Below are positions 50,641-59,114 of a DNA stretch of 59,114 nt, piece after piece. Below the pieces are notes generated by a model. That model saw only the letters and a list, made by a program, of their open reading frames with translations, made no database searches and was not told where the DNA came from. Positions within the stretch are counted from its first letter, which is position 1, and every line of letters begins with the position of its first letter. Source of the stretch: Clostridiales bacterium (GTDB lineage: Bacteria > Bacillota > Clostridia > Oscillospirales > Acutalibacteraceae); assembly GCA_021200555.1 (NCBI GenBank), contig JAJQGK010000065.1, positions 1 to 59,114 on the forward strand, read 5' to 3'. A program made the translations under genes and the position numbers.

Positions 50641-52076
50641 TGCTTCAGGCTTTCAAGAGCTTCGGTCAGAAGCTTATCGATGAGAATGGGATTTCCTCTG
50701 CCTTGAGTTCTTCCCATAACCTGCCCCATAATAGCTTTGGCGGCTGCGGTTTTTCCCTTTTTGTAATCCTCAATCGACTTCGGATTTTTCTCAATCGCTT
50801 CTTTTATATAAGCTCTGAGTATACCTTCATCGTTTATCTGAGCCAAATCGTTGCGTTTTACGTATTCGGCTGCGTCCTCGTCATTTTCCCAAAGAGCCTT
50901 TACAACCTTTCTTGCAACGGAGCTGTTGATTTCTCCGCTTCCCTGCATTTGAGCAATCTGCGCCATATGCAACGGCTCTACCGTAATCTCTCCGTTTTCG
51001 GAATCGTACAGCTTCATAATTTCCGAAATTATAAGGTTTGCAAGGATTTTCGGGTATTCGGTATTTTTCGCCGCCTCTTCAAAATAATCGGCAGTAGACA
51101 AATCGTTTGTAATAAGCTCGGCGTCATAAGGAGTCAATCCGTACCTGCCAACATATACCTTTTTTCTCTCATCGGGAAGAGTCGGAATTGAATTTTTAAT
51201 CTCCTCCATCTTTGCCTTTGACGTTACGATGGGAGCCAAATCCGGATCGGGAAAATAACGGTAGTCGTTGGCGTCCTCTTTTTTACGCATGGAATAAGTC
51301 TTTCCGCTGTTTTGGTCGTAACGCCTTGTCTCCTGAACAATCGTACCGCCCTTTTCTATCTCCTCAACCTGTCTTTTATATTCATATTCGATTGCCTTTT
51401 GAATAAACGTAAACGAGTTAAGGTTTTTCATTTCCGTTCTCGTGCCGAATTTTTCCGCGCCTTTTTTTCTGACTGAAAGGTTTACGTCGCACCTCATGGA
51501 GCCTTCCTGCATTTTACAGTCGGAAATACCCGTATAAAGTATAATGGCGCGCAGCTTTTTAAAGTAGGCTATTGCCTCCTCGGCGCTTCTTATATCCGGC
51601 TCGGAAACTATCTCAATAAGCGGAACTCCGCAGCGGTTGCAGTCAACCATGGTGCCGTATTCGTCATTGTGGATAAGCTTCCCCGCATCCTCCTCGATAT
51701 GGATTCTGGTTATGCCTATTTTTTTTGCGCCGTTTTCGCCCTCAATCTCAAGCCATCCATGCTCGCAAAGAGGCAAATCATACTGTGAAATTTGGTATGC
51801 TTTGGGAAGGTCGGGATAAAAGTAATTTTTTCTGTCCTGCTTTGAAAACTCCGCTATTGTGCAATTTGTGGCAATTCCCGCTTTTATTGCATATTCGACA
51901 ACCTGCTTGTTGAGAACGGGAAGAGTTCCGGGCATTCCCATACAGACGGGGCAGCATTGAGTGTTTGGTTCTGCGCCGAATGTTGTGGGGCAGCCGCAGA
52001 AAATTTTTGTTTTGGTGCCGAGCTCGCAGTGGACCTCAAGCCCTATAACCATTTCATAATCTTTTATCATATTCAT
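50637..52076 (-). CDS. gatB: Asp-tRNA(Asn)/Glu-tRNA(Gln) amidotransferase subunit B
   Basis: YEMVIGLEVHCELGTKTKIFCGCPTTFGAEPNTQCCPVCMGMPGTLPVLN. Confidence 0.98.
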   Translation of the reverse strand: MNMIKDYEMVIGLEVHCELGTKTKIFCGCPTTFGAEPNTQCCPVCMGMPGTLPVLNKQVVEYAIKAGIATNCTIAEFSKQDRKNYFYPDLPKAYQISQYDLPLCEHGWLEIEGENGAKKIGITRIHIEEDAGKLIHNDEYGTMVDCNRCGVPLIEIVSEPDIRSAEEAIAYFKKLRAIILYTGISDCKMQEGSMRCDVNLSVRKKGAEKFGTRTEMKNLNSFTFIQKAIEYEYKRQVEEIEKGGTIVQETRRYDQNSGKTYSMRKKEDANDYRYFPDPDLAPIVTSKAKMEEIKNSIPTLPDERKKVYVGRYGLTPYDAELITNDLSTADYFEEAAKNTEYPKILANLIISEIMKLYDSENGEITVEPLHMAQIAQMQGSGEINSSVARKVVKALWENDEDAAEYVKRNDLAQINDEGILRAYIKEAIEKNPKSIEDYKKGKTAAAKAIMGQVMGRTQGRGNPILIDKLLTEALESLKQ

Positions 52077-52088
52077 TTTCAGCCCTCC

Positions 52089-53525
52089 TTACCCTGCATA
52101 ATTTTCGTAAGCATAACCGGCTCTCAAAAGAGTGCTTTCGGAAAACGCTTTTCCTATAAGCTGCATACCTATGGGAAGTCCGTTTCCGTCCTTTCCGCAC
52201 GGCATTGACAGTCCGGGCAGTCCGGCAATATTAACGGGAACAGTATAAATGTCGCCTAAATACATTTCAACCGGATCTGCGGTTTTTTCTCCGATTTTAT
52301 ACGCCGTTGTGGGAGCTACGGGAGAGATGATAAAGTCGTGTTTTTCAAAAACCGAGTTAAAATCATTGATTATGAGAGTTCTCACCTGAAGAGCCTTTTT
52401 GTAATAGGCATCGTAATATCCCGAGGACAGCGCAAACGAACCCAGCATTATACGCCGCTTAACCTCTTTGCCGAATCCCTCGCTTCTTGTATTTTTATAA
52501 AAGTCGTCCATTTCCTCAAAATCGCCCTGAGCTCTGTAGCCGTAGCGAACGCCGTCAAACCTCGCAAGGTTGGATGACGCTTCCGATGAAGATATAACGT
52601 AATATGCAGGCAAAGCGTATTCCATAGCGGGAATTGACACCTCTTCGATTTCAGCGCCCATTTTCTCAAAGGCCTTCGCCGCATTCATAACGGCTTCCTT
52701 TATTTCCGGATGAATACCCTGTCCGAAATATTCCTTCGGCAAAGCGGCCTTCATGCCCTTTACTCCCATACCTATATCAGCCGTAAAATCGCCGTATTCC
52801 CTGTCAACGGATGTGGAGTCGAGAGGATCATGGCCGGCAATGGCGTTTAAGATGATTGCGGCATCCTCAACCGTTCTTGCAAGGGGACCGATTTGATCCA
52901 GGGAAGAGGCGAATGCCACAAGACCGTTTCTTGAAACGGTTCCGTAAGTCGGCTTCAGTCCCACAACCCCACAGAATGCGGCAGGCTGACGGATGGATCC
53001 GCCTGTGTCCGAGCCCAACGCAAAAGCCGTCTCTCCGGCTGCAACGGCAGCTGCCGAACCGCCGGACGAGCCTCCGGGGACGCAGGATGTGTCGCGGGGA
53101 TTTTTTGTGACATGGAACGCCGAATTTTCCGTAGTCGAACCCATGGCAAATTCGTCCATGTTCATTTTGCCCAGCATTACGGCATTTGCTTCCTGCATTT
53201 TCTTTGTTACAAAAGCGTCAAAGGGCGGAACAAAATTTTCAAGCATTTTTGAGGCGCAGGAGGTTATGCTCCCTCTTGTGCAGATATTGTCCTTCATACC
53301 GTAAGGAATACCGGTTAACGCCGCAGCACTGCCCTCGGCAATCGCTTTATCGGCATTTTCGGCCTGTTTTAAAGCCGCTTCCCGTGTAAGTCTGACAAAT
53401 GCCCCTATTTCATCGTCTGTATTCTCTATTTTGGAAAAATATTCTTCTGCGGCATCCACAGCGGAAATTTCCCTTTTGTGAAGCTTTTCCGACAGCTCCT
53501 TAACTGTTAAATCCGTAATATTCAT
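52089..53525 (-). CDS. gatA: Asp-tRNA(Asn)/Glu-tRNA(Gln) amidotransferase subunit A
   Basis: [55 protein letters not shown]. Confidence 0.98.
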   Translation of the reverse strand: MNITDLTVKELSEKLHKREISAVDAAEEYFSKIENTDDEIGAFVRLTREAALKQAENADKAIAEGSAAALTGIPYGMKDNICTRGSITSCASKMLENFVPPFDAFVTKKMQEANAVMLGKMNMDEFAMGSTTENSAFHVTKNPRDTSCVPGGSSGGSAAAVAAGETAFALGSDTGGSIRQPAAFCGVVGLKPTYGTVSRNGLVAFASSLDQIGPLARTVEDAAIILNAIAGHDPLDSTSVDREYGDFTADIGMGVKGMKAALPKEYFGQGIHPEIKEAVMNAAKAFEKMGAEIEEVSIPAMEYALPAYYVISSSEASSNLARFDGVRYGYRAQGDFEEMDDFYKNTRSEGFGKEVKRRIMLGSFALSSGYYDAYYKKALQVRTLIINDFNSVFEKHDFIISPVAPTTAYKIGEKTADPVEMYLGDIYTVPVNIAGLPGLSMPCGKDGNGLPIGMQLIGKAFSESTLLRAGYAYENYAG

Positions 53526-53548
53526 AATTGCCGTTTCCCCCTGTACTT

Positions 53549-55645
53549 TTATTCAAATGTTTTCGGAACGGTCATATATCCGTCCGCTTTTGTGGGAGCG
53601 TTTGACAAAAGCTCATCTCTGTTTGGCTTGTTTGTAACTTCGTCCTCTCTGAAAACATTGTTAATGGGAACGATATGAGCCGTTATCGGAACACCGTCCG
53701 TATTGATTTCCGCAAGTCTGTCCGCAAAATCGATAATAGCGGAAAGCTCGGTTTTCATGGACTTTTTCTCATCGGGAGTGAGCTTAAGCTTTGACAAATT
53801 TGCAACGGTATCAACATCAATATCGGCTTTTTTCTTCTTTTTGCCCTTTCCCTCTTTTTCATCATTATCTTGGAACTGCCCCAAATTTAAGGCCTCAAGC
53901 TGTTCCTTGTCAACGAAATCGGGAGCGCCCGTCATGGGACAAGAGGCGTCCTTGATTTTCGGGAAGGCTATAACCTCTCTTAAGGACTCTGCGCCGGTCA
54001 AAAGCATTACGAGCCTATCCAAGCCGAATGCAAAGCCCGCATGAGGAGGCGCGCCGTACTTAAAGGCATTTACCATAAAACCGAAACGGCTTTCAATCTG
54101 TTCATCGTCAAAGCCCAAGGCTTCAAACATTTTCGTCTGTACGTCGGGTCTGTGAATCCTTACCGAGCCGGATCCAAGCTCCACGCCGTTTAAAACAACG
54201 TCGTAAGCCTGAGCCCTTACTCTGCCCGGGTCGGTTAAAAGATATTGAATGTCCTCTTCATAGGGCATTGTAAAGGGATGATGAGCCGCCATAAAGCGGT
54301 TCTCCTCGTCGCTCCACTCGAATTGAGGGAAATCCGTCACGATAAGGAATTTATATTCATCGTCTTTTATAAGGTGCTGTATCTCGGCGACGTCAAGACG
54401 GAGAGCGCCCAGCACTCTTCTCACCGTTTTCAGCTTGTCGGCGCAAAACAGTATAAAATCTCCCTTTTCGGCTTTAACGGCTTTGATTATGGCATCGATG
54501 TCCTCCTGCTTAAAGAACTTGTTAAGCAAAGAATACACCTCGCCGTCCGGACGAATCATAATCCAAGCCATGCCCTTTGCCCCGTAGGAGAGAGCCTTTT
54601 CCGTAAGATTTTCGATAACGGTTCTGGTGAAGTCTGCGCCACCTTTGACGTTAATCGCTCTTACGACTCCGCCGTCGTCAACAGCCTTTCTGAATACGGA
54701 AAATGAGCATGTTTTCGCAATATCGCTTATATCGACTATAGGCAGCTCAAAACGCAGATCCGGCTTATCGCTGCCGTAAACATCCATACAATAGGTCCAC
54801 GTAAGGCGGGGAAAATCATATTTAATTTCGCTGCCCATTGTCTCCTTGAAAATGTACTTGAACAGCTTTTCAAGATGCTGCAAAACGTCCTCCTGATCCA
54901 CAAAGGACATTTCCATATCGACCTGAGTAAATTCCGGCTGGCGATCCGCTCTGAGATCCTCATCTCTAAAGCATCTCGCGACCTGATAATATTTGTCAAC
55001 TCCGCCCACCATAAGCATTTGCTTGAAAATCTGGGGTGATTGGGGCAGCGCATAAAAGGTCCCCGGATGAACCCTTGAGGGGACGAGATAATCTCTTGCG
55101 CCCTCCGGAGTGGATTTCATAAGCATAGGCGTTTCCACATATATAAAGCCGTCGTTGTCAAGGTAATCCTGAGTTACCTTCTGAACCTTGTGGCGGAATT
55201 TTAAGTTGTTTATCATAGGCTGACGGCGTAAATCAAGGAATCTGTATTTAAGCCTCAAATCCTCACGGACGTTTTCATCATCGTCAAGAGAAAAGGGCAA
55301 TGCTGCGGATGTGGAAATAAGCTCAATGTGATCCGCCATAAGCTCAACCGTTCCCGTTGCGATTTTCGGATTGACGGTTTCCTCATCTCTGAGCTTAATT
55401 TCTCCCTCAACAAGAATTACCGACTGATTTCTCAAATTCTCGGCAATATTAAATTCCTCTTCCTTTAAATTCTGAGCGTTGAACACAACCTGCAAAACGC
55501 CCTCACGGTCACGCAGGTCAACGAAAATAACGCCGCCCATATCCCGCTTTGTAAGCATCCAGCCGCAGCAAACGGCTCTTGAGCCTATGTCTTTTTCACG
55601 AACTTCTCCGCAATAAATTGTTCTCCGCAAATTTATCACTCCCAT
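53549..55645 (-). CDS. aspS-gatC: Aspartyl-tRNA synthetase fused to GatC
   Basis: AspRS core ([19 protein letters not shown] ... [27 protein letters not shown]) then Lys-rich linker [14 protein letters not shown] and GatC domain [57 protein letters not shown]. Confidence 0.95.
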   Translation of the reverse strand: MGVINLRRTIYCGEVREKDIGSRAVCCGWMLTKRDMGGVIFVDLRDREGVLQVVFNAQNLKEEEFNIAENLRNQSVILVEGEIKLRDEETVNPKIATGTVELMADHIELISTSAALPFSLDDDENVREDLRLKYRFLDLRRQPMINNLKFRHKVQKVTQDYLDNDGFIYVETPMLMKSTPEGARDYLVPSRVHPGTFYALPQSPQIFKQMLMVGGVDKYYQVARCFRDEDLRADRQPEFTQVDMEMSFVDQEDVLQHLEKLFKYIFKETMGSEIKYDFPRLTWTYCMDVYGSDKPDLRFELPIVDISDIAKTCSFSVFRKAVDDGGVVRAINVKGGADFTRTVIENLTEKALSYGAKGMAWIMIRPDGEVYSLLNKFFKQEDIDAIIKAVKAEKGDFILFCADKLKTVRRVLGALRLDVAEIQHLIKDDEYKFLIVTDFPQFEWSDEENRFMAAHHPFTMPYEEDIQYLLTDPGRVRAQAYDVVLNGVELGSGSVRIHRPDVQTKMFEALGFDDEQIESRFGFMVNAFKYGAPPHAGFAFGLDRLVMLLTGAESLREVIAFPKIKDASCPMTGAPDFVDKEQLEALNLGQFQDNDEKEGKGKKKKKADIDVDTVANLSKLKLTPDEKKSMKTELSAIIDFADRLAEINTDGVPITAHIVPINNVFREDEVTNKPNRDELLSNAPTKADGYMTVPKTFE

Positions 55646-55697
55646 TTGTTAAAATAATCTTCAAACACAAAAATAAGTCTATTTCATTATCCGTATC

Positions 55698-55990
55698 CGC
55701 TTAAAAATATTAAAGTCCCACGCCAAACAGCATGGGACGAAAATTTCTTCCGCGGTACCACCCAAATAAACGGCTCCCGCCGCTCACTCACGGATACGGT
55801 GTATATCCTGCGGCTGTAACGTACCGTAAACGGCTGAATCTACAGGCATTTTACGCCGAGACGGCAAATGCTTTCGGACAGCGGCTCAGGGATGTTCTTC
55901 ACTTAACGGCGGATACCGCTTTCCAGCTTCGGCGGCTCTCTGTAATCCGTAAAAATTAAGCTACTCTTCCCATCATTGCCTTTATTGAGT
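55698..55990 (-). promoter_or_regulatory. T-box leader (specifier reads AAC, Asn)
   Basis: T-box GGGTGGTACCGCGGAA (55748..55763), terminator GTCCCATGCTGTTTGGCGTGGGAC-TTTAATATTTTT, Stem I with GAAGAGTA and GTGAAG-AAC-A specifier loop. Confidence 0.93.
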
Positions 55991-56004
55991 ATTTTATTGT
56001 ATAT

Positions 56005-56033
56005 ATTATATGCTGCAAATCGGGATTTGTCAA
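56005..56033 (-). promoter_or_regulatory. Promoter of the T-box/aspS operon
   Basis: TTGACA-17-TATAAT exact consensus on the minus strand. Confidence 0.9.
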
Positions 56034-56120
56034 GAAAAATTATTTACGCCTTTATAAGGACGCCGAAACCGCAAAATTACCGCAAGATTTCTCCTGCGGC
56101 AATAATTTTATATAAATTTT

Positions 56121-56339
56121 TCACTCAAGCTTTGCGGCAACTCGGAGAATCATTCTTGCGTCCGCAGGCTTAACCGCCGAGTCGGAGTCATAGTCCGCCG
56201 CTATAATGTAAACGCCTGCAAGAATGTCTATCTGCGCTGCGGTTCTCAGCGTTATTCTCGCATCCGACGCCGTAATCCTGCCGTTGCCGTCCACATCGGA
56301 TGGAACGATAACTTCATATTCCGATACAATATTGCCGAT
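56121..56339 (-). pseudogene. Orphan dockerin fragment
   Basis: TAA then IGNIVSEYEVIVPSDVDGNGRITASDARITLRTAAQIDILAGVYIIAADYDSDSAVKPADARMILRVAAKLE-stop; no in-frame ATG; near-identical to the dockerin of 21171..24278. Confidence 0.85.
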
Positions 56340-56374
56340 TTAGCGGGCTTGTGAAGCAATTTAATATTTTAAAT

Positions 56375-58885
56375 CTACATCAATCCCAAAAACTCAAATA
56401 TTCTTCTGAAAAATGCGATAATTCTTTGGAAAAATCCCAAAATTCCCGAAGCCGATCCCGAAGAATCACTGCTGTCTTCAAGTGTATCGATAATTCCGCT
56501 GAGTTCGTAGATCACAACGCCGGTATAAGTCGAAGACGGGATAAATACCGCATAAAGCTTGCCGTTTAATTCAAAAATCGATTCGATTTCGTAGTTTGTA
56601 TTGGAGATACAAAATGCTTCTATATAATTCCCGTCCCAATCGTAAACAACGATATAATTGTTCCTGTTTGTATTGACCGATGTGCGAACCGAATAAATAT
56701 ACTCGTCCGACAAGTAGTTGTTTTGCCTTGTAAAGCCTGACATTCCGATTATATATTCAAAATCTCCAAAATTTTCATCGGTAAAAGCAATATTATATGA
56801 ACCCTTAATGCCTACGACATATTTATCATATGCTGAACTGTATGACAGAGAATACATTCCGTTTGTAATACCGGTGAAGTTAATCTCTATGGTTCGGGTG
56901 ACTTCAAAAGTTTCCGTGCTTATGCAGGTGACGACATGAGACTCGTCCACATCATCTGTGGTTGCATTGTCGGAGTTATTTGTAATTATCAGCTCTCTTG
57001 TTTCGGGATTATAAGTCATATCGTTGCTGTGGTTTGTATCATAGGGTCCGTAAACTCCCAAAACCGACCAACTCGAAGGGTCGATTTTTAAGATATGGCA
57101 TGTTCCGCTTATGTAGCTGCTTCCGTCTTTTACTGCCTGTTCAATTGCAATATAAACATATGTACCGTCGGTGCAGGCAGACTGAACATTACCCCCTATG
57201 TTGCCTGCCGTTTTATAGCTGAAAACCTCACTGCTCGATACCTTGGCTGTTTTAAATTGACTTTCATCCACTGCCATTACAGCAGTTTTAAGCTCTTCGT
57301 CATAAACAATCTTAAAGAATGACCATGTTTCGATTAATTTGAATTTACTGTAATTGTCGGCGTTGTATTCGCTTGCGCCCAAAATCACATAACCCTTTTC
57401 CGCTTCTTCGCTTCCGACAAGAGGGCTGACAGAGACGCCTATAGTGTCTGCTGTCGTCAAATTTCCCGCAACGATTATATTACATCCCTCAAGATTTGTG
57501 TCAAGAAGAATAATATCCGCATACGCCGATCCCGAAATTTTAAATGTTGAGTCCTCGCCAACTATTCGTATGCTGCTGTTATCCTGTTCGAAATTAGTAT
57601 GATTGCCCGTAACGGAGCCGCCGCACATTTCAACCGTACCGCCGTCTCTGACGGCAATTCCGCCGCAGCCGCTCATTTCCATACAAGTATTATCGGTAAT
57701 TGTTCCGCCGCTCATATAAAGATAGCTGCCGTTAGATACGCTGATTGCTCCTGCGCCGTATGCGTTGCTGCACATATTTCCGACAAAAGAACCGCCGTCA
57801 AGATAAAATATTCCGCCCTTAGCAATATATACGCCGCCTGCTCCCGAAGAATATGCGCTGCTGTTATCCTTTATCGTGCCGCCGGTCATATGTAGACATC
57901 CGGCATTGCAAACCCTTATTGCGCCACCTGTACCTTTGGCGGAATTGCCCTCTATAACGCCGTCGTCAAAATACATATTTCCGTCTGTAGCTATATATAC
58001 CGCTCCTGCGCCTGTGGAAATTCCGCTTGTATTATTTTTTATAGTGCCGCCGGTCATATAGAGAACAGCATCGCTGTGAACGCTGATTGCGCCGGATACC
58101 GCTTCGGGAGCGGAGTTATCGGCAATAAGTCCGCCGGACATATACATTGTTCCGCCTGACGAAACATAAACTGCGCCGGAGCCTTGATCATCTGAATTTA
58201 CATTGTTGACAATGGAACCGCCGTTTAAATAAAATACGGCATCCTTACGCACATAAACCGCACCTGCATACGCTTCGGACGAATTGCCGTCGATAATACC
58301 GCCGTTCATATACGCTTCGCCCCACACACTTAATGCTCCGGCTGCATTTGAATTGTTATTGTTTGTCAGCCTAACTCCGGCATTTAATATAAATATCGAT
58401 GTTGCCCCCTGAGCATTTCCGATAGACACAATTTGTGCGTTAGCCAACGCATCCGTTCCGCCGCCGTCAATCGTCAAAGTGATATTTTCGTCATTTCCCG
58501 ACGAGCCTGAAAAAGTCAAAGAAGCATCATCGTATATGTAAAACATTCGGTTATGAAGAGGCGATGAGCTTTTTTTCCACTCGTCAGCTCTTGAAATGGT
58601 TCTTGCTGTTCCGTCGTCCGTAATTGTAATGTTTCCCGTAATTTTTACGGTTGAGGATATTTCCACATTCGACAAAACAACGACTGTCGCCGACTCCATG
58701 GAATTTGCCGCCGATACCGCATCTTCAAAGAAGTCATAATAAATATCGCCTATTTTTGCTTCATACGCATCGCCGCCGGCAGCAGCGGCTCCGACATTCA
58801 GACCGAAAATCAGACAAAATACCGAAAGCAATATCAGGCATGAATAAATTGCCGAGGTTAAAATATGAATTTCTTGTTTTTTCAT
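56375..58885 (-). CDS. Secreted Pmp-like beta-helix repeat surface protein with amphipathic C-terminal tail
   Basis: Signal peptide; repeats YMSGGLIADNSAPEAVSGAISV / YMTGGTIKNNTSGISTGAGAVYI; C-terminus GFFQRIIAFFRRIFEFLGLM. Confidence 0.85.
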   Translation of the reverse strand: MKKQEIHILTSAIYSCLILLSVFCLIFGLNVGAAAAGGDAYEAKIGDIYYDFFEDAVSAANSMESATVVVLSNVEISSTVKITGNITITDDGTARTISRADEWKKSSSPLHNRMFYIYDDASLTFSGSSGNDENITLTIDGGGTDALANAQIVSIGNAQGATSIFILNAGVRLTNNNNSNAAGALSVWGEAYMNGGIIDGNSSEAYAGAVYVRKDAVFYLNGGSIVNNVNSDDQGSGAVYVSSGGTMYMSGGLIADNSAPEAVSGAISVHSDAVLYMTGGTIKNNTSGISTGAGAVYIATDGNMYFDDGVIEGNSAKGTGGAIRVCNAGCLHMTGGTIKDNSSAYSSGAGGVYIAKGGIFYLDGGSFVGNMCSNAYGAGAISVSNGSYLYMSGGTITDNTCMEMSGCGGIAVRDGGTVEMCGGSVTGNHTNFEQDNSSIRIVGEDSTFKISGSAYADIILLDTNLEGCNIIVAGNLTTADTIGVSVSPLVGSEEAEKGYVILGASEYNADNYSKFKLIETWSFFKIVYDEELKTAVMAVDESQFKTAKVSSSEVFSYKTAGNIGGNVQSACTDGTYVYIAIEQAVKDGSSYISGTCHILKIDPSSWSVLGVYGPYDTNHSNDMTYNPETRELIITNNSDNATTDDVDESHVVTCISTETFEVTRTIEINFTGITNGMYSLSYSSAYDKYVVGIKGSYNIAFTDENFGDFEYIIGMSGFTRQNNYLSDEYIYSVRTSVNTNRNNYIVVYDWDGNYIEAFCISNTNYEIESIFELNGKLYAVFIPSSTYTGVVIYELSGIIDTLEDSSDSSGSASGILGFFQRIIAFFRRIFEFLGLM

Positions 58886-58910
58886 TGTGCGATACCTCCA
58901 ATAGTGTTAA

Positions 58911-58960
58911 CAAAAATAAAAAAAGCACAACTCAAAGCGATGGACTGCTTTAAGCTGTGC
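58911..58960 (-). terminator. Intrinsic terminator (possible attenuator) in the leader of the beta-helix gene
   Basis: GCACAGCTTAAAGC / GCTTTGAGTTGTGC 14-bp stem (G-U pairs) followed by TTTTTTTATTTTT, ~25 nt upstream of the start codon. Confidence 0.8.
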
Positions 58961-59007
58961 GAATATTACAAAAATATTGATATAAAGGATAAAATTACAG
59001 TATTAGT

Positions 59008-59035
59008 GCTTGCTTGCTTGCTTGCTTGCTTGCTT
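59008..59035. repeat. Tetranucleotide microsatellite (GCTT)7
   Basis: Seven perfect GCTT units followed by degenerate GATT GCTT units. Confidence 0.97.
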
Positions 59036-59114
59036 GATTGCTTGGTGGATTGCTAGCTTGATTGGTATATATGTTATTAATGTATAATTAATTTAATATT
59101 GAAATTATTTTATT

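Noticed and set aside
1-59114. CRISPR array
   Set aside because: No direct repeats with unique spacers; the only regular repeats are LRR-coding units and the GCTT microsatellite.

Overview
This 59 kb window looks like chromosome from a Clostridia/Ruminococcaceae-type Firmicute; that lineage call is an inference from gene content and dockerin style. Most of the core is conventional: a complete S10-spc-alpha ribosomal operon on the minus strand (rpsJ to rplQ, ~25.6-41.1 kb), iorAB, nifS/nifU, metY-cysK-HD-nadA-mnmA, and a T-box-controlled aspS::gatC-gatA-gatB operon. The most interesting accessory signals are: (1) a ~770-nt minus-strand transcription unit (24490-25257) with a consensus promoter and strong intrinsic terminator but no ORF of 60 aa or more, a candidate large structured ncRNA; (2) a tnpB-only IS200/IS605-type element whose exact ends can be read because removing 7122..8477 rebuilds AGGAGG-N7-ATG, so the insertion splits a start codon; (3) a 21-aa leader peptide ending Cys-Arg-Cys upstream of metY-cysK, whose Cys-codon segment is complementary to the sequence next to the metY RBS; (4) a membrane-anchored cohesin-like protein in a locus with a dockerin protein and two Thr-rich membrane proteins, with further dockerins elsewhere on a BspA-type LRR protein, a chagasin-like protein and an orphan remnant; (5) an aspS-gatC fusion under a T-box whose specifier appears to be AAC (Asn); (6) a (GCTT)7 microsatellite and a terminator hairpin upstream of a beta-helix surface protein; (7) a palindromic MITE-like repeat family with ends ~AAGTAANCACYGATTAAATC. 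All calls are from reading the sequence; no searches were run.
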